From assembly GCA_010015675.1 (NCBI GenBank), contig ML977011.1, positions 153,237 to 217,236 of the forward strand: a DNA stretch of 64,000 nt. Direction: 5' to 3'. Shown here in pieces: positions 1 to 12,226 of this stretch. The position numbers and the translations under genes are program-made. Within the stretch, counting starts at the first letter, position 1. Each line of letters starts with the position of its first letter. The stretch is from Byssothecium circinans. Its lineage: Eukaryota > Ascomycota > Dothideomycetes > Pleosporales > Massarinaceae. Under the pieces are notes generated by a model. That model worked only from the letters and a program-made list of their open reading frames with translations. It searched no databases and had not been told where the DNA came from.

Positions 1-525
<525 letters not shown>

Positions 526-3500
526 GTTGGTGGGTATCAGAGGAAAGTATGAGGAGGAAACAAATTGACTTGCGTTGGGATACTAGAGACTGGTCACTAA
601 GTGGGGTTTGGTTTACTTTGTTGTTCACTTTTGTCTGTCTCTACCTCAATGTACTGTAGTACACAAAGCATAATAAACATGTCACTCTTTTATCACTCCT
701 ACCATCCTATACCTAATTTGACTTGGCCCAGATAATATACTCTCCCAAACTCTCATTCGTTTGCAAATTTACCAGTTGACCACGCATACGAAGACGTACC
801 AACTCCATCCTTCGGCATCGCCAACACTTCACATCCCACCTCTCGCGGTAGCAAATCTCGGCAATAAACCAACAACTATACTCTAAAAAAGCTCATGCAA
901 CGGGGATATAGCACCTACTCTAAGGTTGAGAGCGAGATGTTGCAAACACTTCTTCATTTCTTTTCACATCGCTGTATACCTTAGCTTACATTACAGAGCC
1001 ACCCCGAACGTTGAGCGACACCGTCCAACATGAGGAACACCAGAAAGACTATCCAGACCATCTTAGCATACTTTCACAACCCGCTTTCCCTTGTTTCAAA
1101 CAGCCCCGCACAGGTTTTCATCGCCCAACACCGCCCAGCACAAACTACTCCACCCTTCCAGCCTCACCCTCGAAATCATACGATACCCGTTCCTCCAACC
1201 TCGCCTGACTCGGTGAATGCCACAAGTGCACCACCCCGATGATCCCTCCTTTCCCTGACAAACTGTCCCGTCCCGCGGCCCCCAAAATCTAAAATCTAGT
1301 AATACCCCTTTCAGGCCCCCAGTTCAACATCACATCACACAACAGCGGGGTAGCTAGCTTCCTAGCTCCCAGCTCCCATCATTCGGAGCATTACGAGACC
1401 CTCATGCCGTGCGAGGGTAAGCTGGAGCCTGGAGCTTGCAGCAGAGCTGTTGTTGGGACTACATGTGGGGTTATTGCAGGATGGCGGAGTGTGTTGTGAG
1501 CTTGGCTTGTCGCCGGGGAAGTGGGTAGCCGTTGTTTCCTCCGGGTGATAGGGTGAGCCGGGTGTGGAGAGGGAACTGGCTGCCAGAGGAGCGGGGAAAA
1601 CAAAGATATTTTGGGGGGGGAAAGAAGTGCAGTCTGCGATCCAGGCAAGGTAAGCGGTACGCTAGAAAGTCAATAGAAACACTTGCTATATGTATGGATA
1701 TCCCACGTTGGTAGCTATCTTTACTTGCCGCTGTGTCATCGATGTTTACACGGAGCTGGGAAATCCATACTTGCCCTTTTAGTGGCGTACAGTGGTTGCG
1801 ACTTCCCGATGACCAGCTTGGAAGTCGCGACGGCCGCCCAAACAGTAACAACGCTCGACTACTCCAGTGCTCCGACCACCAAAACTTGGGTGAAAGGAAG
1901 GCCGAAATAGGAGTAGAGCGGAGGAGGTGAAGGAGTAGAAACCCCGAATTGGAGGTTGATTGGAGGAGACGATGCGGCATGAAGTCGGCACTAAATTTAC
2001 GCGTCAAAACATCTTCTGGTACGTTTCATGCAAGACATGCGTTCACGGTTCGGCGCACATGGGAGCGGAAATCAGGAATAGAAACCTTCAGATGTTGACA
2101 AACGGTCTGCTTGACTCGTTGCGACTTTTGCATCCATGGCACTGGAAACTGCATGAAAGTAGATAGAGTTTGAGCGAGTTCGGCATCTGGATGTTCGGCT
2201 CATCAAAGGCCGTTGGGTGCTGTGGGAGGTGTTAAAACACACAATTGACGATGGCGTGATATCCATTGCATGTTGTGTTCGAAGAACACAGTTTGACCAT
2301 GTTTAAAGGTGCGTATTGGTGGAGTGTTGCTTGACTGGGAGGGGGTTTCGCTGGTAGTCTTGCTCGTGTGATGGTCCATGTAAGCCGAGAATTTGTCCAT
2401 CTGGGTCGATTCAAGCTTGGATATGAAGATGTTTCGGTAGAACATGAACATTGGATGCTGAAAATCTTCTATCTTGCCCAAACTGGAAAGCCTTAATTTC
2501 ATTGTGTTCACTCGTTGACGTTACCGCGAGGCTCATCTGATATCCGAGGGCGTGGGACTACCGCTCGGTTAGGTGAAACAGAGGTCCCTGCCCCGCTGTC
2601 CCGGGCTCCCAACGTGTTGAAGGAGTCGCCCGTAGCGACAGTGTATACAGTATGCTCCGTAGTGTCTAATGTGAAGACTCTGGCAGAGCTTTGCAAAGCA
2701 TTTTGTAGAGTAGCAGCTTCTCTCCTGAGTGCTGTGGTCGGACGAGCAGAATAATAACCGTTTTTCCAAGATGAGGCCAGATACTCGACGTCGCATATCA
2801 AGTGCGTCGAGGCATCGGAGGGTGGCTGTTGATTGCCTCTCCAAAGCTTGCACAGTGCTGTGGATATTGCGTTTCATCCTTCAATCTCCCTGAGGATGTA
2901 CCGTTAGACTACGGACCGGACACGTAACCATCGGAGGTGGTGGTAGATGAGAAGACCATTACGAGGGATCTATGCTCCGAATAAAGGGGTTACACGAGCA
3001 TGAGCGTACCTGCATCATCGTGAATGAACTATAGGGCAAGATAGGTGATTGTAGCTGCTGATAGGCCATCAGCAATCTATTTCGAGGAATGAATGGTGGT
3101 TTCTTCGTGCTCACGCGCTCGTCTGACGGACGCCGCAAGTGCACTTCACTGGCCTGCACATCTGCGGGCAGCTTATCGACGACACGAGGGCCGATAGACG
3201 ACCGGATAGCGAGTCAATCAACCGATCGCCCTGCGCCGTGCAGCATCGATTAGATGGTAAGAAAGGTCGAGATCTTCGAAGTGGAGGTGTTCAGACGTCG
3301 CCTTGACCCTTCCGGCGCCTAGTGCGCAAGCGTTTCATAATCCACGCACTTCCCACTTCCTGGCGCGCTGCATGCGCTGCGGCTGAGCTCGCTGCTGTCA
3401 GAATTGTGAAGCCTTCGAAGCCGTCCCTCATCATCGTTCTTGTTGCAACGGAGCCACCAGCTCGCCCCTCCAGTTCTTGTGACGCCCCAACAGGGCTGCT

Positions 3501-3953
3501 ATGCTCAGGGCCGCTGAATTGCCATGATATCGTATGCCACATTGCTACCGTGCATCCTGCGTGCCTGACTGGCGACCCATCGCCGATTACTACTGTAATT
3601 GTGAAAGGCCCTGGCCCGCAAGACTCCAAGACTCTGCTTGGCGTAACTCCACCTCCGGAATAGCGAGCGAACGGCGACTGGACCACACAACAAACCTCCA
3701 CGTCTCATAGAGTGCTACTTGTGTGCTCTTCACTGCTGGTCCCGCAGGCGGCGATACATACAACGGCAACCGCAAGACCGCGTCGTGCTGTAGAGCTCGA
3801 GCACTTTCGCCCGCAACCTTTCCGCCAGCCGCTGCTTGGACAGCATCTCGACCTCCTCCGCTCGAGGACCCTCTCCTGTCGTTCGGGCGCCGCCATCGCC
3901 TGACCCCTTGACCATTCACAGTCTGCAGACACCCCCAGCGTCTGTAGGCCACC
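526..3953. other. 3.4-kb intergenic region, no supported gene
   Basis: This stretch separates THI4 from the RhoGAP gene. Several ORFs of 60-180 codons overlap on both strands (for example near 1470-2007 and 3290-3708). None has a recognisable domain, most begin at non-ATG codons, and none extends well across plausible introns. The last few hundred bases are CT-rich before the ATG at 3954, as in a fungal core promoter and leader. A small lineage-specific gene cannot be excluded. Confidence 0.5.
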
Positions 3954-6900
3954 ATGGAGTCGCCATCGTACCCCGAATCGCCGCTCGACCAAGATGATGT
4001 CGTCTACCCGTGTAAGGGTTGCGGAGAGGTAGGAATACGTCTTGCTCATACAACATGCGCAAGCTAATAGCAATCCGCAGATACTCGAGGAAGGAAAAGC
4101 ATTCGAGCTGGGTACGTGTGCTTCTGCTCTGCGATATGCTATTGCGCCCTCCTGCCCGCCGCCACGGCCGTCGATGCGTAGGCACACAACTGACACAGTC
4201 CAGCTGGCAACCGATGGCATATTGACTGCTTCCGCTGCAACACCTGCGGCACCCTCCTCGACTCCGATGCGAACCTCCTGCTTCTCGGGGACGGCTCCCT
4301 CATTTGCAACAACTGCACATATAGCTGCAACCACTGCGGCAACAAGATAGAAGACCTGGCCATCTTGACTGGCGATCAGGCTTTCTGCGCAAACTGTTTC
4401 CGATGCCGGAACTGCAAACGCAAGATCGAGAACCTCCGCTACGCCCGCACATCACAAGGTATCTTCTGCATGGGCTGCCACGAGTCGCTCATGGCACGAC
4501 GACGCAAGAAGACGAAGAAGCCCCAGTCCACTATAGCGCCAAAAGTCGACAAATCACTCCCTGCTCTACCTCCCAATGCTGCCCAGGGACAGTCACAATT
4601 CACACCCGACATCGACACGCCGTCTGACATATTCTCGGAGAATACAGCTACTGACTCCCCTAGACCACCCCACCCTAGAAGGAACGACTCGTCGCCCGCC
4701 AATTTCAGGCGTGATGCCTCCCCCGCATCGCTCGAAGACCATCGGAGTGGTATGTAAACCCTCGTGTTTGTTCCTCAGATACCCATGTCACTGACTTGCT
4801 TTCCTCTGTAGAAATTGTGCCTATATCATCGACTACGTACAAGGACACGAGCCACTCCGAGGCCGACGACACCGGCGATGATGGGATCCTCCTTCCATTC
4901 GCTTTGGACCCGAATACCGCACCGGGCCCTTCACCGAATAGCGGCAAGAACCACCCACGAACTGCGGATTCCAAGTCCGCACGCGACTACTTCAACCGGC
5001 CAGCTGTGGGCGGTCCTCGTGATATGTTCAAGGAGAATCGGTCGCGTTCGGCGTCAGCCGAACGTCAAGACAAGAGCCCACACATTGCGTTCCAAGAGAA
5101 AGGACGCCAGCCATCTGACCAACTCGTCGATACCCTACGTAAGCGCAAAGAGACTCTCGCTGAGTCGCCTGCCATTGGGAACGACCGCACCAGGAGCCAA
5201 CACGCCTCGCCGGCCGGATCGCAGGCTTCCGAGGCCTTCAAGCTACAAGAAGTGCCAAAGAACAAGAGGGCAGAGGCCAGGAAGAACTCGGTAGCCAGGT
5301 CACCTTCCCACAGCTCTGCGGCCACAGATAAGAGCGGGCGACTGGTGAGCACTCCGGCCGACTCTGTTTCCATGTCGCCAGCACCACTGGATTCGCAGGT
5401 TCGCGATGACTCTCCTTCCACCTCTAGCTCTTCTTATAGCTCAACGCAACGTGTGGAACGCCCGGCACGGGGAGATTCACTGGCAAACGCCGCCAACAGG
5501 CCGCCCGTTTCCACTTCGCGGAAAGATGTGACAGCCTCTTCACCCACCACGCCGACTATGCCACAGAACGATAGAAGACCTTCCGCTTCAGCACGCTCCC
5601 AGCAAAACGGCAGCTACAATATTGCTAGTCCTGCTGATTCCCTCCCTAGTAGGAGTTTGACTGATCCTCCTGTTCCACCGCAACGATCCGCCGGGCGACC
5701 CCCACCACCGTCTGCAGATACATTCGTTTCGCCGCGTGCTCCCCCACCACCCCCAGCCCCGTTACAAAACCAAAAGACGAGCGACTCCGTAAGTGCTGCG
5801 CACAATGAGACCATGTCTCCGGGTGGGCTGCCTCGGTACAGCGCACAAGGCGATTTCTCCCAAGACGAAGACTTTGCTCGCTTGCTCATGAATCAGGAGG
5901 GTGGTCAAGAAAGGGAAGGCGGAAGTGTACTGCGTCGTGTCTCTAATGCCATGACCAAGCACAGTCGTAGCATCAGTGACCGAGGTTCGATCAACCAACG
6001 TGGTCACAAGAAGTGGCCGACAAACGGATCTATAGACATCAGCAGCCCCACCATGCCATCGCCAGATTCCAAGGAAGAGAACGTCAATCTTCGAAACGAG
6101 CTTCGTCGCACTCAGCAGAAAGTCACAGAACTTGAGGCAGAAAAGAATGGACTACAAGAGTCGGTACACAACGCTGCTGATTTAAGGCAAGCCAACACCA
6201 TGTTGCGTGAAAAGCGAAACACGATGGCTGTTCTCGACACTCAACGTGAGATGGTCATTCGCGAGCTTGAGATCATGACGGATCATTTGAAACGTGCAAA
6301 AGAGAACAACACTTCGACGGACTACAACCAGATGAAGTCGGATGTCATCAAAGATTTTGCCAACGCGTTGCAAAAGTTGAAAGACCAGATGGGTGGCCAA
6401 ATTGAGGACCTCATCGCAAAGAGATCGGCACTCACTGATGAGATCTCCAACCTGATCCAAATGAAAGACAAGGGGTTCCAAGAATATGAGTCGCTGAGCG
6501 CACAGAACAAGAAACTCTCAGACATGAACCAAAATCTTATAGAGTCGATCCAGGGTACGCTACAAAAGAACAAGCAAGCCAACGGTGGTCAGTCTCTCGA
6601 TGCCGGTCGGTCGCAAGCAAACGGTCTTGGCATTTACCATAGTAACCACCATAAGGTTGGGAAATCCGAGATTTCGTTCGATAGCCAGCAGACCATCATG
6701 CACGAGCCATCATACAGCAATCTGCAAGAGGGTGAAAGCGAAGCAATTGTGGGCCAACCTCAAATTGTGAGCGTTCGTAAGGGAAAGCCTACTACCAAAT
6801 TCTCCAACTGGAAGAAAGGCGGTCAGGCGATGAAGAACGTTACCAAGGGTTTCAAGGGTGCCTTTGCTCCATCAGAGCCGCGACAAGAAGACTACAACAA

Positions 6901-7819
6901 CGTCAAAGTCATTGGTACTCCATATGGTTCTACCCACACGCAACCCGATTTGGCCTCTCTTGCTGGCGCGTCCATGACGAGTACGCTCAAGAGCAAGGAG
7001 GAAGTCAATACACGAGGCTGGTTCGGCGCCAGTGGAAAGCCAGTTGGCAAGCTGCAGGATCCCCGATTGAAGCCGATGCATAACAACAGCAGCAGCAACA
7101 ATGTTGACGGTGAACAAGCTCCGAACGTCCTATTTGGGTCCGACTTAACCGCTCGGTGCGACTATGAGAAGCGGATGATTCCAGCAATCATCAGCCGCTG
7201 CATTCAGGAAGTAGAAACTCGAGGTGAGCGCTGTGTACCGTACTGTTTCCGGTTCTGTACTAACAATTTTCCAGGCATGGATGTTGAGGGTATCTACCGC
7301 AAGAGCGGCGGCAACTCTCAAGTTAATCAAGTGAAGGGCGGCTTTGCCGAGGATGACGAATTCGATATCTCGGATCCAGATCTCGACATACACGCCGTTA
7401 CTTCTGCCCTCAAGGCCTACCTCCGGAGGCTGCCCGGTCCATTGATTCCGTACGAGATTTACGACGAATTCATTGCAGCGGGTGCACATGAGACTACTTC
7501 GGCCAAGGCGAAGGGCTTGCATGCAGCTCTCCAGAACATACCCAAGGCCCACTACGACTGTCTTCAATTCTTGGTCTTCCACTTGTCGCGCGTCATTCAG
7601 CATTCCAAAGAGAACTTGGTCAGTATTTACACACACTTCTCTGCGGGCTGAGAACTAACCGTCAAATAGATGACACCCCTCAATATCGCGGTCGTGTTTG
7701 CGCCGACCATCATGCGTCCTCTCGATGTCCAGCGTGAGCTCACCGACATGGCCATCCAACGCGACGCCGTGCAGGCCCTGCTCGAGAACCACAAGAACAT
7801 CTTCTTCGACGAGGACTAA
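3954..7819 (+). CDS. LIM-domain Rho GTPase-activating protein
   Basis: Six exons: 3954-4028, 4081-4111, 4204-4749, 4812-7223, 7275-7618 and 7670-7819, giving 1185 residues. Two LIM zinc-binding domains occupy about residues 22-140: CKGC, then HIDCFRC, CNNC, CNHC, CANCFRC, CRNC and CMGCH. A long Ser/Pro-rich disordered region follows, with a Pro-rich run near 5690-5760. A coiled coil lies at about 640-800 (NLRNELRRTQQKVTELEAEK). The C-terminal RhoGAP domain runs from about 990 to the end, with the arginine-finger segment EGIYRKSGG and the later LPGPLIPYEIYDEF and TPLNIAVVFAPTIMRP blocks. The architecture matches the fungal Rga1/Rga2 type, which switches off Cdc42/Rho1-class GTPases at growth sites. 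The order LIM, coiled coil, GAP is seen; the GTPase target is inferred. The fourth intron (7224-7274) is 51 nt and free of stops, so its retention would keep the frame. Confidence 0.92.
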
Positions 7820-8990
7820 GCGCCCCTCTTGCAAGAACCACTCCTCCACTTCTGACGTATACCTTTTCGGCATATCGGTACATAATTCGAGAGGAGAACC
7901 CTTTGTCCACCGTTGTACATGTGGGCTTTGATCCCTAATTTGTGCCATACTTTTCTCGTCCGTCTGGCTTCGTGCTGCCAACTCAACTACAAATTGCCTG
8001 CCTTCATTGCTTCTTCTTCATCTTCATTTTTTCCCTCTTCTTTTGCTGTTTTTGAAAGCGCCGTCATTCTCCCTTACTGACGAAGCTACGAATAGGATTT
8101 CCTTCCACCATCTTTCTTTACTTTGACTCTGAACTGCCATTGGGGAGGCTAGGGGTTGGAGGCTGGACGCTGGTGCTGGCATTGAAAGAGTCTTTCTCTT
8201 TTCCCTTCTTGTATGATATTGGTTCTTCCTCCCCGCCTTCGCATCTTGACAGCATCTCTTTCCGCCGGGGAAGATCTACTATCGAGTTGAGGAAGAGGGG
8301 GATTCAATAGGCGTTGGTTCTTCTTGTTTTCTTGTCTGTTCGAGCGGGGTTGCGGTGCTTTTTTATTATACCCTTTGGGTGCTTTTTCTTTGTAGCGCAG
8401 GGAAGGATTAGTGGAGGTTAAGGTTGAGGTTGGGCTGATATGAATGAGAGAGATGATATCTTTTGAATTCGTTTTCACGTGATTCGTTTTGATGTTTGTG
8501 TGATGATTGTCCATGAAGTGGTTAGAAGTATGTCTATGCCTGTGAAGTGATGTGGTTTTCTGTCTGTGTTTATTGGTTTGACTTTTGGATAACGTATCCA
8601 GATCGTCGACGCTTGACGGCTAGTCACCGCGGCACTGCTACATCTGTGAAGTAAGTTTTCAAAAAGTGTAGCCCTTGTATTTCGTATATACATTCCGGAA
8701 TATCGATCGTGCCTCTAACTAACACGCGCCCCAGAGGAGTTTGCATGCCAGTGTAAAAGCCGTGATGCTACTCCTGACAAAGCTGACTGTGATGAGATGA
8801 GAGACGGGTGCAACTAAGAGATGAAACTACGCTAGGGTACTCGGACGCCAAACCACCGGATCGAAAGAGACGAAGCCGACTGGAGAAGAGGCATGTCATA
8901 TCGGGAAATCTATCATTAAAGGGGTCATTCGCCGTTCCTAGGAGAGTGTCTGGGTATCGTATCGTGAACCGGCAAACAAACGCGGTGCAT
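7820..8990. other. Intergenic region between two convergent genes
   Basis: The RhoGAP gene ends at 7819 on the plus strand and the OM14-like gene ends at 8991 on the minus strand, so this region must hold both 3' UTRs. It is CT/TTC-rich just after 7990. A minus-strand ORF at 8149-8514 is low-complexity and has no domain. No further gene is supported. Confidence 0.5.
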
Positions 8991-9791
8991 CTATTTCTTC
9001 GGCGGGTACTTCTGGAAGAAGTATCTACACAATATTAGCAAAATGTTTCCTGAAACAACAAAAATGAGGAGAACATACTCGCTAACATAGTAATCCGCCA
9101 CACCAAACAACCCCACCACGCCCGCCCAGGCACCCACAACCTTCCACGTCAACTCATCCCTCACAAACTTGCGATACGCGCCAACACCCAGCGCCGTCCC
9201 CAAGACCCCCACCGTCAATGCATTGACAATGAAAACAGGGTTGTCGGAGTTGACTTTGGCGTAATTGCCGCCGCGCTTGGTCTTTGCCTTGGCTTTATCG
9301 GCGGCTTCTTGGGCTTTGACGCGGACGTTGCGCGCTTCGGCTTCGGCGTTGATACGCGTGGCTTGCGTGTCCGTCTTTACGGCTTGGGACTCGAAGTCGG
9401 AGGGGACCGAGGAGACGTGCGGGGAGTCGACGTCGATGAGGGAGGAGACAGAGTCGTCGGAGCGCTCGACTTGGGGGAGGGCGGGGGCGCGACTGTGAGC
9501 GGTGTTAGCTGTGATGTCTAGAAGGTGGAACAGATATGCATGGAGGATCTGGCATCGCTTTGCTGGAGAGGTGGTGCTGGAGTCGTAGAATCAGAGCTTT
9601 CAGAGACGTTCTGCTCATGCGACCATATTAAGCGATACCGTCCACCGACTCAAAAGTCGCGATATGAGGAACGGGGCTAACTTACGCCTATAACAGTGTT
9701 AGCTTTATCAGAAATACCTCCCATATGCTCAAATACTCACTTCCTCAGCGCTCTGCTTGGGCCCTTTAGCAGCAGCATCTGCGTACGACAT
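8991..9791 (-). CDS. OM14-like mitochondrial outer-membrane protein, with a predicted 2-nt exon
   Basis: Reading down the minus strand, the exons are 9791-9741, 9687-9686, 9492-9079 and 9024-8991, giving 166 residues. The N-terminus MSYADAAAKGPKQSAEEARA is followed by an acidic/Ser segment (LIDVDSPHVSS), a charged Ala/Lys-rich helix, and a hydrophobic C-terminal half with two or three membrane segments (NALTVGVLGTALGVGAYR, VVGAWAGVVGLFGVADYY). It ends YFFQKYPPKK. This layout matches fungal OM14-type outer-membrane proteins; yeast Om14 forms a complex with porin and helps dock the nascent-chain complex at mitochondria. Exon 1 ends in phase 0 and the next long exon needs two extra bases. Only the dinucleotide GC at 9686-9687 supplies them, flanked by TAG upstream and GTAAGT downstream. 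Family assignment comes from layout and remembered resemblance, not a search. Confidence 0.7.
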
Positions 9792-10660
9792 GTTTTCGGT
9801 AGTGGTAGTGGTAGGTAGAGGTAGTTTCGAATCTTAGATCCTGTACGGCTCGGCGTCGATTCGGATAGAGTACAGGGTGGAGTAGCAGCGCATATAAAGC
9901 ACTGGATGCAGAGGCGTGAGTGTAGATAAAGAAGATGGAGTCGTGTGATGGGACGATGGGAAGACGTGACAGGAAGAAAGCAGGCTGCCCTCACATGCTC
10001 TCGGCTGCCAGGAGAGCTTAGCGCGGCGGCTACGTCATAGCTACGGGTTAGTGACTTGCTGGGCAGAGCGCAAAGGTGCCGGAAGCCAACTTCCAAAGTT
10101 TTCGGATTCGTTGTGATACATGCAGCTTGTGGATCCTTAGGAAGCTTGCGAGGATACTGCGTACGGGGATATTAGAAAATACTAATACGTATTCGACTGA
10201 CTGTTGGTTATGCAGGTAATCCCCTTCCTCACTCTCGTCGTGCCGACTTCCCATGGCAATATGAAAGCTTTGACAGACATTGAGACATGCTGATACTAGA
10301 ATTCTCCTCAGTGACGCTTTACGACTCGCCCTGGTGTTTCTTTGAAGCTGCTAGATCCACGTCAAATCGAAGATGACGGTTTGTTGCTCCGACGTAGAAT
10401 GAACACTTTGAATCGAACTACAAGTAATGTACATTTTCTCCTCGTCTCCAATACAGGTCTGCCAGAGTAGAGTACACATTCGAGCGATCCCCTGGAAATG
10501 CTACAAAAACCTTACCATGCCGCTCCAAATATGCTGCGAAGGGGGAGTATCGTACAGAAACAAACCATCATCGTCCAGCCCACCAAAACTGGTGCCCGGG
10601 TTGCGCCGTTGCCCCAAGTGTTGCGCTAGACACGCTTTATTCGGATATTTTCTCTTTTGC
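9792..10660. other. Intergenic region, promoter of the OM14-like gene
   Basis: The region holds the upstream sequence of the minus-strand OM14-like gene and the 3' side of MIA40. Short ORFs such as 9737-10096 and 10427-10669 have no recognisable domain and overlap each other's shadows. Nothing else is supported. Confidence 0.5.
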
Positions 10661-11646
10661 TTATTCTGACTTCGATTCTGGACGGTAAGATTCGGGGACA
10701 AGACCGTTGGGATTGTGCTTCGACGGTTGAGTGAGCGAGTGCTTACTCGCAAACTCAGCCGGAGCCGGCGATGGGGTTTCCTCAGTCTCAGTAGCAGGCG
10801 TAGCTGCAGTTTCAGGGACATGGGCAGAAGTCTTGTCTGGGAGCGGTGCGCCGTCGGCGGGTATATCATCTGCCGTCACATCGTCCTCCTCATCCGACTC
10901 GAGCTCAGCACCATAGACATCTGGGTACTTTCGGAAGCAGGTCTGCATATCCCTGTCCACCGGTTAGCCCATTATCTACCAGCTCATTCTTGTGGAAGTA
11001 AACGTACTTGAACTTCTCAATACAGTCCATGCCCTTTGGCTCCTCAGTAGAGTACACAAAGCAGCTAAACGCCGCCTTGAACTCCTCTCCACACGGCCCA
11101 TCCGCCATACCACCAAGACACGGACAATCCCAATTGATCTCGCCCGTCTCTGGGTTGAATGCGCCCTGCTGGCCAGCCTCATCTTCCAATCCTTGAACAT
11201 CACCACCAGCTACAGAAGTAGCTGCACCTCCTTCATCTTGCTGCTGTGCGCCCGCTGCTTCCTTTGCCGCTGCGGCTTCGAGCTCGGCTTTCCGCTGTTG
11301 TCGCTGTTGTGCGAGCGCTTCGATGGTCGGTAGATGTTCGTTCTCTTCGTCGGTTTCGGGTAGTTGTTTTACGACATCTGAGCATCTTTGTTAGCTACCA
11401 GCTGGAATGATTGCCACATCTTCCCATCCACTCACGTCTCGGTTCCTCTGCAAACACCTGAGTAGTATTATAATAGTAAATGACTGCGCCCGCGATTCCA
11501 ATTCGCGCAGCCAGATTCTTCCAACTCCGTGACTTTTGGCTCGGGGGAGCTGTGCTGAGAAATCGTCGTGTCGGCGCCGCGGTTGCGCGCGGGATGGCGC
11601 GCACCGCTGATGGGCGCGCAATTGATCGTGTTGCGGGTCGAAACAT
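10661..11646 (-). CDS. MIA40: Mitochondrial intermembrane-space import and assembly protein 40
   Basis: Exons, minus strand: 11646-11436, 11377-11008 and 10952-10661, giving 290 residues. An Arg/Ala/Ser-rich presequence ([18 protein letters not shown]) leads into a membrane anchor near residues 45-66 ([13 protein letters not shown]). The soluble domain carries the redox-active CPC motif ([10 protein letters not shown]) near 150. It is followed by a twin CX9C pair: [11 protein letters not shown], and CIEKFKDMQTC, which is completed across the last intron. Mia40 oxidises small cysteine-motif substrates and passes electrons to Erv1. The long anchored N-terminus is the fungal form; animal CHCHD4 lacks it. 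All six catalytic and structural cysteines are present. The C-terminal tail after the CHCH fold is acidic and low-complexity. Confidence 0.96.
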
Positions 11647-12226
11647 GATAAAGAAAAGGAAAGGGGTGCGGACGAAGAATGAACGGGATGCTGTGGTGGT
11701 GGTTGACTGTGCAGTTGTCTATCGAAGTAGTGTCAAAAAGTGAGCAGAGCCTACATTTCTAAGCGCGAAGCTCGGACAAGCGCAGCCGGTCGTTCAATGA
11801 CAAGTGCCCCACGGCTCCCGGACAAAACAGTGGAAGAGATGTCTTGTTTCAAAGATGTAGTTACAGTCAGCTTAAGGTATGGTGCATCAAAAGTCCGGCA
11901 ACATTTTTCATAGCTTGTCCCCACGAAGTGTCGCAAAATTTCTACTTTGATACTGTTGGCGAAATACAAGATAGGAGAACTGTTTCTTTCATCAATGAGA
12001 CTACTATACAGCAAAGCCTTCATACCAAAGGTATGCTAAGTTTACAAAACCAATTGGCCTAAAGGGAAAACCAATGGCCGCGAAGCAATCATGGCTTGCA
12101 TGTAGAGACCTCCAGACGCCAGAGAACGCCTTTCCATTACCCATCCATCCCTTCCTTCGATCATCTCGTCACGACGCTAACACTTCCGCATAAGGTTCTC
12201 TCCTTTCTGTCATGCCGCTCGTTGTA
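11647..12226. other. Intergenic region upstream of MIA40
   Basis: The region contains the MIA40 promoter and the 3' end of the Rsc8-like gene, both on the minus strand. The ORFs at 11751-12023 (minus) and 11844-12062 (plus) overlap and show no domain. No gene is supported here. Confidence 0.5.

Noticed and set aside
1471..2007. 178-codon minus-strand ORF.
   Set aside because: No ATG-supported coherent start, mixed composition, no domain, and it overlaps several other open frames.
2677..2692. A 15-base string ACTCTGGCAGAGCTT shared with about 56411, and a variant near 25691, as a possible dispersed repeat.
   Set aside because: Flanks do not align, and one or two shared 15-mers are expected by chance in 64 kb.
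3291..3708. Overlapping 113-136 codon ORFs on both strands upstream of the RhoGAP gene.
   Set aside because: They begin at non-ATG codons or lie antisense to each other and have no domain; more likely leader or promoter.
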